The position numbers were made by a program, and so were the translations under genes. From NCBI RefSeq assembly GCF_016027715.1, contig NZ_CP065691.1:1-64000 (forward strand): a stretch of DNA of 64,000 bases. The letters are read 5' to 3'. The notes under the pieces were generated by a model. It did no database searches. It was given only the letters and a program-made list of their open reading frames with translations, and had not been told where the DNA came from. This DNA is from Lactococcus garvieae (lineage in GTDB: Bacteria; Bacillota; Bacilli; Lactobacillales; Streptococcaceae). Below are positions 58,033 through 64,000 of the stretch, piece after piece (position 1 is the stretch's first letter; each line of letters starts with the position of its first letter).

Positions 58033-58077
58033 CTTCCAAAAGTTAGTCTAAAATCTAACGTTTGGAGGTTTTTTTTC
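58033..58077. terminator. bidirectional terminator between rib operon and ohr
   Basis: TTCCAAA...GTTAG pairs with CTAAC...TTTGGAG, then a long T-run, between convergent units. Confidence 0.75.
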
Positions 58078-58080
58078 GTT

Positions 58081-58494
58081 TTAGAATATATCGATTGTAA
58101 CTTCGATATTACCTCTTGTAGCACGAGAGTACGGACAGGTTTCATGAGCCAGCTCTAGTAATTCTTTTGCTTCCTCAAAGCTCACACCTTCAATATGTCC
58201 TACGATATCCACACCTAGAACCACATCGGGAACGGCTCCTTGACTTAAGTTATAAAGAGAAACAGTTACCTCGATGATAGATTCTCCTTCAACATTTTTA
58301 GATTTCTTTACATAGTCTAAAGCACTGTTAAAACAGGCACTATAACCTGCGGCAAATAGCTGTTCTGGATTTGTCGCATCTACAGCTTTACTTCCTGGCG
58401 CCGCGATATCTAGCTTAAAGCTGTTATCGGGAGAGTGTACCTCACCATTACGCCCTCCTGTATTGATCATTTTAGTTGAAAATATTTTTTGCAT
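58081..58494 (-). CDS. ohr: organic hydroperoxide resistance protein Ohr
   Basis: A 137-residue OsmC/Ohr thiol peroxidase that reduces organic hydroperoxides. The two catalytic cysteines are Cys54 (GYSACFNSAL) and Cys120 (HETCPYSRATRGN). ATG 58494 follows AGAGGTAA. Divergent from the MarR-type ohrR, sharing a control region with a perfect OhrR operator. Confidence 0.94.
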   Translation of the reverse strand: MQKIFSTKMINTGGRNGEVHSPDNSFKLDIAAPGSKAVDATNPEQLFAAGYSACFNSALDYVKKSKNVEGESIIEVTVSLYNLSQGAVPDVVLGVDIVGHIEGVSFEEAKELLELAHETCPYSRATRGNIEVTIDIF

Positions 58495-58523
58495 TTCGTT
58501 ACCTCTTTCTATTTTAGATTGTG

Positions 58524-58538
58524 TACAATTTAATTGTA
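58524..58538. promoter_or_regulatory. OhrR operator
   Basis: TACAATTTAATTGTA is a 15-bp inverted repeat, essentially the sequence described for Bacillus OhrR sites, placed between ohr and ohrR. A promoter for ohrR (TTGACA 58555-58560, TATAAT 58577-58582) lies just beside it. Confidence 0.85.
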
Positions 58539-58603
58539 CTAAATATAGTTGCGTTTGACAAATATATGAAATCAGTTATAATAAAAATGTTTGGGAGGAC
58601 ATT

Positions 58604-59044
58604 ATGAGTAATTCAATTTTAAACAAGGAACTTTGCTTTCAATTATATATTGCTTCCAAAGAAATTATAAAACAGTACAAGCCGTATCTGAAAAAGTATG
58701 ATTTAACATATACAAGCTTTATTACCTTACTCGCATTAGAGGAGGGTATGACTGTAAATGAGTTAGGCGAGGAGTTGTATTTAGATTCGGGTACCTTGAG
58801 TCCTTTATTAAAGAAACTGGAACAAAAAGGGTATCTTGTCAAAAAACGCTCCAGCTCAGATGAGCGTATTGTCAAGTTGTTTTTAACCGAAGATGGAAAA
58901 AGACTCAAAATAAAACTTCCGGCCATTTCTATGGAGGTTGGTCAAGAGCTTGCAAAACAAAGTGAAGAAATTAATTATAATTCTTTGATTACGCAGTTAA
59001 CTCAGCTTAATAGCATCATGAAAAGCATGAAACAAGAAGAGTGA
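58604..59044 (+). CDS. ohrR: MarR-family peroxide-sensing repressor OhrR
   Basis: A 146-residue MarR-type repressor. The reactive Cys11 lies in ELCFQLYIASKE, the only cysteine, so this is a one-Cys OhrR. The winged helix is VNELGEELYLDSGTLSPLLKKLEQKGYL followed by the KKRSSSDERIV wing. GGGAGG precedes ATG. Divergent from ohr. Confidence 0.93.
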   Translation: MSNSILNKELCFQLYIASKEIIKQYKPYLKKYDLTYTSFITLLALEEGMTVNELGEELYLDSGTLSPLLKKLEQKGYLVKKRSSSDERIVKLFLTEDGKRLKIKLPAISMEVGQELAKQSEEINYNSLITQLTQLNSIMKSMKQEE

Positions 59045-59154
59045 TAAACTTATTTTCAAAAATAATTAAAGTGTTCACTGATAACTTCTTTAAATGTCCA
59101 TAATTTGGAAAGAAAATCTATTTAATAATAATATGGATTAACAATAGATAAAAG

Positions 59155-59191
59155 AAAAAACCGAGGACGAATATCTCCTCGGTCTTTTTTT
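59155..59191 (+). terminator. ohrR terminator
   Basis: ACCGAGGA pairs with TCCTCGGT, with A- and T-runs. Confidence 0.85.
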
Positions 59192-59535
59192 CTTAAATTT
59201 ATATCTTTGTAGTGAATAGAATGTTTATCAATAAAATTTGAGTTTTTTTGATACAAAGTGAATAATTAGTGCATATTTTCGTTAAAATACACTATAATAT
59301 TCTTTTTATAGTATTTATTATATTATGAAAAAATATTTTTGTAAATCCTCAATTCAAAAGTAATCATAAAGACATTTTTTATTAACATAAAAGCGAGTAA
59401 ACGTTTCTTTGAGGTAATATAATGTCCCATGTTCTCTACAAAAAACTCAAATTTTATGGAGAGTTTTTGACAGAATAGAAGAGGCAATGCCTTTTCTAGA
59501 AAAGAGTATTAAAATAAATTAAGAGGTGGGGTAAT
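59192..59535. other. A+T-rich intergenic stretch before the Cys-less Spx-like gene
   Basis: About 340 bp without a supported gene. A TATAAT-like element lies around 59292-59298. A short 12-codon reading near 59325 has no Shine-Dalgarno. No repeats recognised. Confidence 0.5.
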
Positions 59536-59892
59536 ATGAGAACTATAATGGTTTATTATAGGGATAATTCTGAAGTATCTTTACAAGCGATAAAGTGGTT
59601 GAAGAGTCATAATTGTACTATACAGCTAAGAAAAATTAGCACTATTACTCACCGAGAAATATTTCAACTTATTTATCTTTCAGAATTAGATATACCAGAT
59701 ATTCTCAATAAGACAAACAAATTTTCCTTTTTCGCGCAAAAAAAGAAAAATAAGTTGAGTTGTTTACGCTTTAGCGATGGTCTATCCTTTTTAGAGCGAC
59801 ATCCCGAGTTACTTCAGGATCCTATCATTCTTTCCAACAAATATTCATTAATAGGTTTTAATGAGCAAAAAATACAAGGCTTTCTCCAATAA
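59536..59892 (+). CDS. Spx-like protein without switch cysteines
   Basis: A 118-residue protein aligning with Spx over most of its length: KWLKSHNCTIQLRKIS, FLERHPELLQDPIILSNKYSLIGFNEQKIQGFL. At the switch it reads NSEVSLQA, so both cysteines of CxxC are serines (Ser12, Ser15). AGAGGTGGGG precedes ATG 59536, a strong ribosome site, so it is probably expressed. Shorter than classical Spx (about 130). Confidence 0.75.
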   Translation: MRTIMVYYRDNSEVSLQAIKWLKSHNCTIQLRKISTITHREIFQLIYLSELDIPDILNKTNKFSFFAQKKKNKLSCLRFSDGLSFLERHPELLQDPIILSNKYSLIGFNEQKIQGFLQ

Positions 59893-60187
59893 GATTGTAA
59901 AACAAAGTATCTAACTTTGAAGGAAGCTTATGTAGAAATGGAGAGCATAGTAGTACTTAACGCTCCCTAATTCAATCTTCATTTCCAAAATTAGGAATAG
60001 CAGCTTGTTTTTAAATAATAAGAACAAAAAACTACGTTGGTAAGGCGCAGTTTAGGGTTGAGTAATAAAAATCTGCTTTCGCATGTTGTATTATGTTACC
60101 TTTATAAATATAGCAAATAATACCCTAAGTTGTGTTAACCTATGATAACAAAAAGACGCATGGAAAATCTACTACTTGATGGAAATT
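59893..60187. other. intergenic stretch downstream of the Cys-less Spx-like gene
   Basis: About 300 bp without a supported coding region or recognisable RNA. Confidence 0.5.
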
Positions 60188-60232
60188 AAAAAACTCCTAA
60201 GTTAGTTTAAAAGCTAACCTTAGGAGTTTTTA
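60188..60232. terminator. bidirectional terminator near clpP
   Basis: AAACTCCTAAGTTAG pairs with CTAACCTTAGGAGTTT with one bulge, A- and T-runs on both sides; serves clpP on the minus strand. Confidence 0.82.
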
Positions 60233-60244
60233 TATTTTCCTACA

Positions 60245-60844
60245 TTATTTCAAGCTATTTGCTTCCATGATTTCATCAATGAAACCATAGTCAAGTGTTT
60301 CTTGAGCAGTCAACCAGTTGTCACGTTCCGCATCGTCATGTACTTTTTCCAGTGTTTGACCAGAGTTTTCAGCCAAGATTTTTTCTAAAGTACGACGTGT
60401 TTTGAGCAGGTGTTCAGCAGCGATAGCCATATCTGTTTGTTGTGTACCACCACCAGTGCCACCCATAGGTTGGTGAATCATATATTCAGCATGTGGTAAC
60501 ATGAAACGTTTACCTTTTGTACCACTTGATGCAATGATTGTACCCATAGATGCGGCGATACCCATAACGATTGTTTGAACATCAGATTTGATGAAGTTCA
60601 TTGTATCAACAATCGCAAGACCAGCAGAAACAGAACCACCAGGTGTGTTGATGTAGAGGTAAATGTCTTTTGTGCTGTCTTGGGCATCCAAGAAGAGGAG
60701 TTGCGCGATGATTGAGTTGGCCATACCATCCTCAACCTCACCAGTCAACATGATGATACGGTCTTTTAATAGACGGCTGTAGATGTCATAGGCACGTTCA
60801 CCACGGCTTGATTGTTCGATGACAGTAGGTACTAAATATCCCAT
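60245..60844 (-). CDS. clpP: ATP-dependent Clp protease proteolytic subunit
   Basis: A 199-residue serine peptidase forming the double heptamer used by ClpC and other unfoldases. Catalytic Ser99 (GIAASMGT), His124 (YMIHQPMGG) and an Asp near 171. AAGGAG precedes ATG 60844. A CtsR box overlaps its -35, so it is coregulated with ctsR-clpC. Confidence 0.97.
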   Translation of the reverse strand: MGYLVPTVIEQSSRGERAYDIYSRLLKDRIIMLTGEVEDGMANSIIAQLLFLDAQDSTKDIYLYINTPGGSVSAGLAIVDTMNFIKSDVQTIVMGIAASMGTIIASSGTKGKRFMLPHAEYMIHQPMGGTGGGTQQTDMAIAAEHLLKTRRTLEKILAENSGQTLEKVHDDAERDNWLTAQETLDYGFIDEIMEANSLK

Positions 60845-60875
60845 AGATAAATCTCCTTTTTCAATGTTTTATTCT

Positions 60876-60905
60876 ATTATAAATCAAAGGTCAAAAAAGG
60901 TCAAA
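60876..60905 (-). promoter_or_regulatory. clpP promoter and CtsR box
   Basis: On the plus strand GGTCAAA-AAA-GGTCAAA (60889-60905) is a perfect CtsR box. On the minus strand TTGACC (60904-60899) and TATAAT (60881-60876), spacer 17, form the clpP promoter overlapped by it. Confidence 0.9.
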
Positions 60906-60974
60906 AAATAAGTACGGCCTTCCATTCATCATGCCTACAATAAAAAGAAGGGCTCAAAAAGAAAAATGTTCCAA

Positions 60975-60989
60975 ATTCTGTAACAGAAT
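60975..60989. promoter_or_regulatory. palindromic candidate operator upstream of the VOC gene
   Basis: ATTCTGT-A-ACAGAAT is a perfect 15-bp inverted repeat, 18 bp upstream of TATAAT (61007-61012), where the -35 box should be. The regulator is unknown. Confidence 0.5.
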
Positions 60990-61031
60990 CACACGAGATA
61001 ATATATTATAATGAAGACAGGAGGCAAAAAG

Positions 61032-61409
61032 ATGAAAATTGAACATATCGGTATCTGGGTGAAAGACCTTGAAGTGATGAAGAACTTTTATGAAACATAT
61101 TTTGGAGCTGAGGCTGGACCAAAATATCATAATGTTAAAACAGGATTTACTTCTTATTTTATGAGTTTTGCTGAGGGCGCACGTGTCGAGCTCATGCATC
61201 GTGACGATATTCAGGAGTTACCTGTTGAAGCTTTAGGCTTTGCTCACCTTGCGGTACAAGTAGGAGATGAGCGTGAGGTTGATGGAAAAGCTGAAACCTT
61301 TTCGAAGAATGGGTTTGAGGTCCTCTCGGGTCCAAGAAGAACTGGAGATGGCTATTACGAGGCGATCATTCTCGATCCTGAGGGCAACCGTATCGAAATC
61401 ACTGCCTAA
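61032..61409 (+). CDS. VOC family protein (glyoxalase/bleomycin-resistance fold)
   Basis: A 125-residue single vicinal-oxygen-chelate domain. Metal-ligand type residues are His5 (KIEHIGIWV), the Glu in RVELMH, the His in FAHLAVQVG and the terminal Glu in NRIEITA, the pattern of lactoylglutathione-lyase-like proteins. ATG 61032 with GGAGG 8 nt upstream is preferred to an in-frame TTG/ATG-type start at 61011, which precedes the Shine-Dalgarno. Confidence 0.85.
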   Translation: MKIEHIGIWVKDLEVMKNFYETYFGAEAGPKYHNVKTGFTSYFMSFAEGARVELMHRDDIQELPVEALGFAHLAVQVGDEREVDGKAETFSKNGFEVLSGPRRTGDGYYEAIILDPEGNRIEITA

Positions 61410-61456
61410 AAGACTAAAAATTAATAAAGAAATATGTTTTAAAAAACTAGTCATTT

Positions 61457-61472
61457 TGTTATAATAATAGTA
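61457..61472 (+). promoter_or_regulatory. extended -10 with start codon at predicted +1
   Basis: TGTTATAAT (TATAAT 61460-61465) is followed by six bases and then ATG 61472. Confidence 0.65.
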
Positions 61473-62002
61473 TGAATTCAGAACTTATTATTTCTATGAT
61501 TATTGCTATGATTGCAGGAGCTTGGCTCTTTATTGCGGGGATGTATATCTATAAACGTTATGATGAAAACCGTTATAAAAAACGTTTAGCGATAGAAAAG
61601 CTCTTGCGTGAGATTGAGGTTCGTAATACCTTAAACCAAAAGATTATCGAGATTTTGAACCGTCCGATTATTGGTGATGATGAAGCCATCATGAATCCAA
61701 GAAGTGATGTGAAGGTTCCTTTTTATGATTATAATTTTTTGAAAAATTACACTTCAATGTATAATCTGTACATTCCAGCCTATTTCTTGAGTACCTTTTT
61801 CAAAAATTTATCCCAGCATTTAGCTGTTTTTGAAGACGAACAAGACTTGAAAAATGGGGGTTATATTTTCAAAGATGCCCGTCCCATTTTTGAAAATTTT
61901 TCGGTCGAAATTACAGAGGATATTGAAGCTAAGAAAAAGGAACTGGAAAAAGCTAAAAATGTTTATCCATCTATGCTAAAACGCCAGTACTACAACATTT
62001 AA
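61472..62002 (+). CDS. uncharacterised membrane-anchored protein
   Basis: A 176-residue protein I do not recognise. One N-terminal membrane helix (residues about 6-27, IISMIIAMIAGAWLFIAGMYIY) is followed by a basic stretch (KRYDENRYKKRL) and a soluble, probably cytoplasmic, helical domain with aromatic-rich YDYNFLKNYTSMYNLY and a Lys/Glu-rich C-terminal helix. No catalytic motif or cysteine is seen. Probably leaderless. Own terminator behind. Confidence 0.7.
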   Translation: MNSELIISMIIAMIAGAWLFIAGMYIYKRYDENRYKKRLAIEKLLREIEVRNTLNQKIIEILNRPIIGDDEAIMNPRSDVKVPFYDYNFLKNYTSMYNLYIPAYFLSTFFKNLSQHLAVFEDEQDLKNGGYIFKDARPIFENFSVEITEDIEAKKKELEKAKNVYPSMLKRQYYNI

Positions 62003-62011
62003 GTCCTTTCT

Positions 62012-62042
62012 AAAAATCTGTCCAATATGACAGATTTTTTAG
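62012..62042 (+). terminator. terminator after the membrane-anchored protein gene
   Basis: AAAATCTGTC pairs with GACAGATTTT, loop CAATAT, T-run after. Confidence 0.82.
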
Positions 62043-62173
62043 AATAAAAAAAGAAAAGGGTCTTTTTTTTGTCTCCCAATTGTGCTATAATAGCAAATGC
62101 TAATGCCGCTAGGTATTATAAATATAAATCATGGATTTTTCCATATTGACACATTAATATAAAGGAGAGAGGG

Positions 62174-62572
62174 ATGCTTACTATTTATACGGCCCCATCT
62201 TGTACAAGTTGTAAAAAAGCTAAAACTTGGCTTACTTATCACAATATACCATTTCAAGAACGTAACCTCATTGGCGACCCACTTTCAACAGAAGAAATTA
62301 GCCGTATTCTTGAGAAATGCGACGAAGGTGTTGAAGGACTTATTTCGAGCCGCAATCGTTTTGTTAAGACCTTAGGCGTTGATTTTGAAGATTTATCACT
62401 TTCAGCAGCAATCAAAATCATTTCAGAAAACCCGCAAATCATGCGACGTCCGATTATTATGGATGAAAAACGTCTACATGTAGGATATAATGAAGAGGAA
62501 ATCCGTGCATTCTTACCACGTACAGTACGTATTTTAGAAAATGGTGGCGCACGCCTGCGCAGTGCAATCTAA
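62174..62572 (+). CDS. spx: transcriptional regulator Spx (canonical CxxC)
   Basis: A 132-residue Spx with full switch PSCTSCKKA (Cys10, Cys13). The IMRRPIIMDEKRLHVGYNEEEIRAFLPR region (about 92-119) is close to streptococcal SpxA. AAAGGAGAG precedes ATG 62174; a TATAAT near 62086 gives a leader of about 80 nt. Best candidate in this window for the general Spx that partners RNA polymerase and is degraded by ClpP, whose gene is nearby. Confidence 0.93.
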   Translation: MLTIYTAPSCTSCKKAKTWLTYHNIPFQERNLIGDPLSTEEISRILEKCDEGVEGLISSRNRFVKTLGVDFEDLSLSAAIKIISENPQIMRRPIIMDEKRLHVGYNEEEIRAFLPRTVRILENGGARLRSAI

Positions 62573-62591
62573 AATCCAATGCAATTATTAT

Positions 62592-62616
62592 AAGCACCAG
62601 CTGCAGGGTGCTTTTT
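62592..62616 (+). terminator. spx terminator
   Basis: AGCACC (62593-62598) pairs with GGTGCT (62607-62612), then T residues. Confidence 0.7.
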
Positions 62617-62736
62617 GCTTTGCTTTTTTGTAGAATGTAAAAGCAAAGGGATCTCCATGTAGAAAATATCAAGAAGAGGGAAATATACTTTTGAGTGCAG
62701 CGGTTTTTCTAAGAGAAAATTTGCTTTGTTTTGCGT

Positions 62737-62749
62737 TATAATATAAGAA
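62737..62749 (+). promoter_or_regulatory. tatD -10 element with start codon at predicted +1
   Basis: TATAAT (62737-62742), six bases, then ATG 62749; no space for a Shine-Dalgarno. Confidence 0.6.
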
Positions 62750-63519
62750 TGGATATTTTTGATACGCACACGCACCTGAACTCAGATGAGTTTATTGGTA
62801 GAGAAAAAGAGATTGTTGCTCAAGCACATGACTTGGGCGTCAATCGCATGAATATTGTCGGAGTTGACCGAAAAACCAATGATTGGGCGCTGAAGCTTGC
62901 TTCAGAATTCGCCGAGTGCTATGCAACGATTGGCTGGCACCCTGATGAATGTGGGGGTTTTAATCAAGAAGCTGAAGCCTACTTACGAGAAAATCTGAAA
63001 AAAGAGAAAGTGTTGGCTGTCGGAGAGATTGGTTTAGACTATCATTGGATGGTGGAAACTAAGGAGCTCCAAGAAAAAAGCTTCCGCCGTCAGATTCAGA
63101 TTTCAAAGGAGGCGGATGTTCCATTTGTCGTGCATACTCGTGATGCTTTGGAAGATACTTATGAGATTATAAAATCAGAAGGTGTGGGACCTCGCGGTGG
63201 GGTTATGCATAGTTTTTCTGGTAGTTATGAGGATGCTCAAAAGTTCATGGAGCTTGGACTGATGATTTCTTTTTCAGGGGTAGTAACTTTTAAAAAAGCC
63301 TTAGATGTGCAAGAAGCGGCTATGAAGCTGCCACTGGATAAGATTCTTGTGGAAACAGACGCTCCTTATCTCGCACCGATGCCTTATCGTGGGAGAGAAA
63401 ACCAACCGGGTTACACCCGTTTTACTGCAGAAAAAATAGCGGAGTTACGTGGTATATCCTTGGAAGAAGTAGCAGAGCAAACTTATGCAAACGCTTTGAG
63501 GGTATTTGGTTTATCATGA
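62749..63519 (+). CDS. tatD: TatD family metal-dependent deoxyribonuclease
   Basis: A 256-residue TIM-barrel hydrolase. Metal ligands are in FDTHTHLN (residues 3-10), the Glu of AVGEIGLDYH, VVHTRDA, the His in MHSFSG and the ETDAPYL Asp. Start ATG 62749 gives MDIFDTHTHLN, the family N terminus; a start six codons upstream would lie within the -10 element. Coupled to rnmV by ATGA overlap, as in other Firmicutes. Confidence 0.94.
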   Translation: MDIFDTHTHLNSDEFIGREKEIVAQAHDLGVNRMNIVGVDRKTNDWALKLASEFAECYATIGWHPDECGGFNQEAEAYLRENLKKEKVLAVGEIGLDYHWMVETKELQEKSFRRQIQISKEADVPFVVHTRDALEDTYEIIKSEGVGPRGGVMHSFSGSYEDAQKFMELGLMISFSGVVTFKKALDVQEAAMKLPLDKILVETDAPYLAPMPYRGRENQPGYTRFTAEKIAELRGISLEEVAEQTYANALRVFGLS

Positions 63520-64000
63520 TAAAAGAAAAAATAGATAAGGTCATTGTTGTCGAAGGACGCGATGATACGACTAACCTTAAACGTTTTTATGACGTAGACA
63601 CCTATGAAACGGGTGGAAGCAGTATTGACAACACAGACATTGAGCGTTTGAAGGTTCTTCAAGAAAAACGTGGAATTGTTGTTTTTACAGACCCAGACTT
63701 TCAAGGTGAACGTATCCGTAAAATCATCATGCAAGCTATCCCTGAGGCACAGCACGCTTTCCTCAAACGAGAAGAAGCGCGTCCGAAAGGAAAAGGCTCT
63801 CTCGGCGTAGAACACGCCAAGCACGAAGACCTGCAAAAAGCTTTAGGGGATTTGACGGGAGGTAAGGGTATCTTGCCTACAGTGACTCAAGCAGACCTCA
63901 TCACATATGGTTTGATTCTTCGGCCGGATAGCCGACAACGGCGTGAATATCTCTGTGAAGAACTCCGAATAGGCTATGCAAATGGAAAGCAAATATTAAA
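63516..64000 (+). CDS. rnmV: ribonuclease M5, N-terminal part (continues beyond window)
   Basis: A Toprim-domain nuclease maturing 5S rRNA. Motifs are KVIVVEGRDDT (catalytic Glu) and VVFTDPDFQGERIRK, followed by the RPKGKGSLGVEHA segment. ATG 63516 overlaps the tatD stop (ATGA). The frame is open to the right edge, about 161 residues seen of roughly 185. Confidence 0.94.
   Translation, partial: MIKEKIDKVIVVEGRDDTTNLKRFYDVDTYETGGSSIDNTDIERLKVLQEKRGIVVFTDPDFQGERIRKIIMQAIPEAQHAFLKREEARPKGKGSLGVEHAKHEDLQKALGDLTGGKGILPTVTQADLITYGLILRPDSRQRREYLCEELRIGYANGKQIL

Noticed and set aside
1-64000. CRISPR arrays, insertion sequences, prophage genes
   Set aside because: No spaced direct repeats, transposase, integrase or phage structural genes were seen; the window reads as core chromosome with small accessory pieces.

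Overview
The window is a gene-dense, low-GC Firmicutes chromosome segment. Gene content and synteny point to the Streptococcaceae, most likely Lactococcus of the garvieae/petauri type. The clues are a PmrA-type drug exporter beside coaE and rpmG, rnz-SDR-recJ-apt, DegV-SGNH-DUF2140-HU, murA-epuA, recU-pbp1A, an AcmA-like autolysin with LysM repeats, several Spx-family paralogues, and CtsR boxes on ctsR-clpC and clpP. The species call is an inference from synteny; no rRNA is present. No insertion sequence, prophage or CRISPR array is visible.

Layout. 1-2.4 kb: truA (partial), a pyridoxal-type kinase, an ECF S component and a TIGR01440 protein. 2.4-5.3 kb: an unexplained small structured transcript, then pyrG behind a CTP-sensing attenuator, a sugar acetyltransferase and a 58-codon DUF2929 gene. 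5.4-14.4 kb: dnaE, trhA, degV/SGNH/DUF2140, hup, a cysteine desulfurase and cysK. 14.6-24.3 kb: autolysin, an MBL hydrolase/pbp1A/recU operon, a frameshifted UPF0398 gene, spx, UPF0223/IMPase, murA/epuA and tig. 24.4-31.7 kb: an ArsR/DJ-1/epimerase cassette, a HAD hydrolase, tRNA-Arg(CCG), rnz, SDR, recJ and apt. 31.9-48.1 kb: rpoE, mltG, greA, ctsR-clpC, hpf, pfl, coaE, pmrA, rpmG, ftsW and pycA. 48.2-57.8 kb: an Fnr-type regulator and a Spx-like gene, divergent from a class Ib ribonucleotide reductase operon (nrdI-nrdE-nrdF'-nrdF), followed by an FMN-riboswitch-controlled ribDEBAH operon. 58-64 kb: ohr/ohrR, a Cys-less Spx-like gene, clpP, a VOC protein, an unknown membrane-anchored protein, spx, tatD and rnmV (partial).

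Most interesting points. (1) The RNR operon carries two adjacent R2 genes. The second has all expected metal ligands. The first keeps the radical tyrosine, three Glu, one His and the C-terminal tail, but has lost the Asp and His of metal site 1 and the Asp of the radical-transfer triad. It resembles the helper-R2 idea of yeast Rnr4, reached by a different set of losses, and does not match the class Ie (VPK/QSK) pattern. (2) Translation initiation is odd at several genes. A cysteine desulfurase and pbp1A appear to start at AUU, pmrA at ACG, and coaE, an unknown membrane protein and tatD look leaderless, with the ATG placed 7 nt after a TATAAT box. (3) Two Spx-family proteins have lost one or both cysteines of the CxxC switch.

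Regulation readable from the sequence includes paired NrdR boxes 31 bp apart, an Fnr-like box, CtsR boxes, an OhrR operator, an ArsR-type operator, an FMN riboswitch followed by two tandem terminators, and the pyrG reiterative-transcription leader. Positions and pairings were read by eye; no alignment, folding or database search was run.
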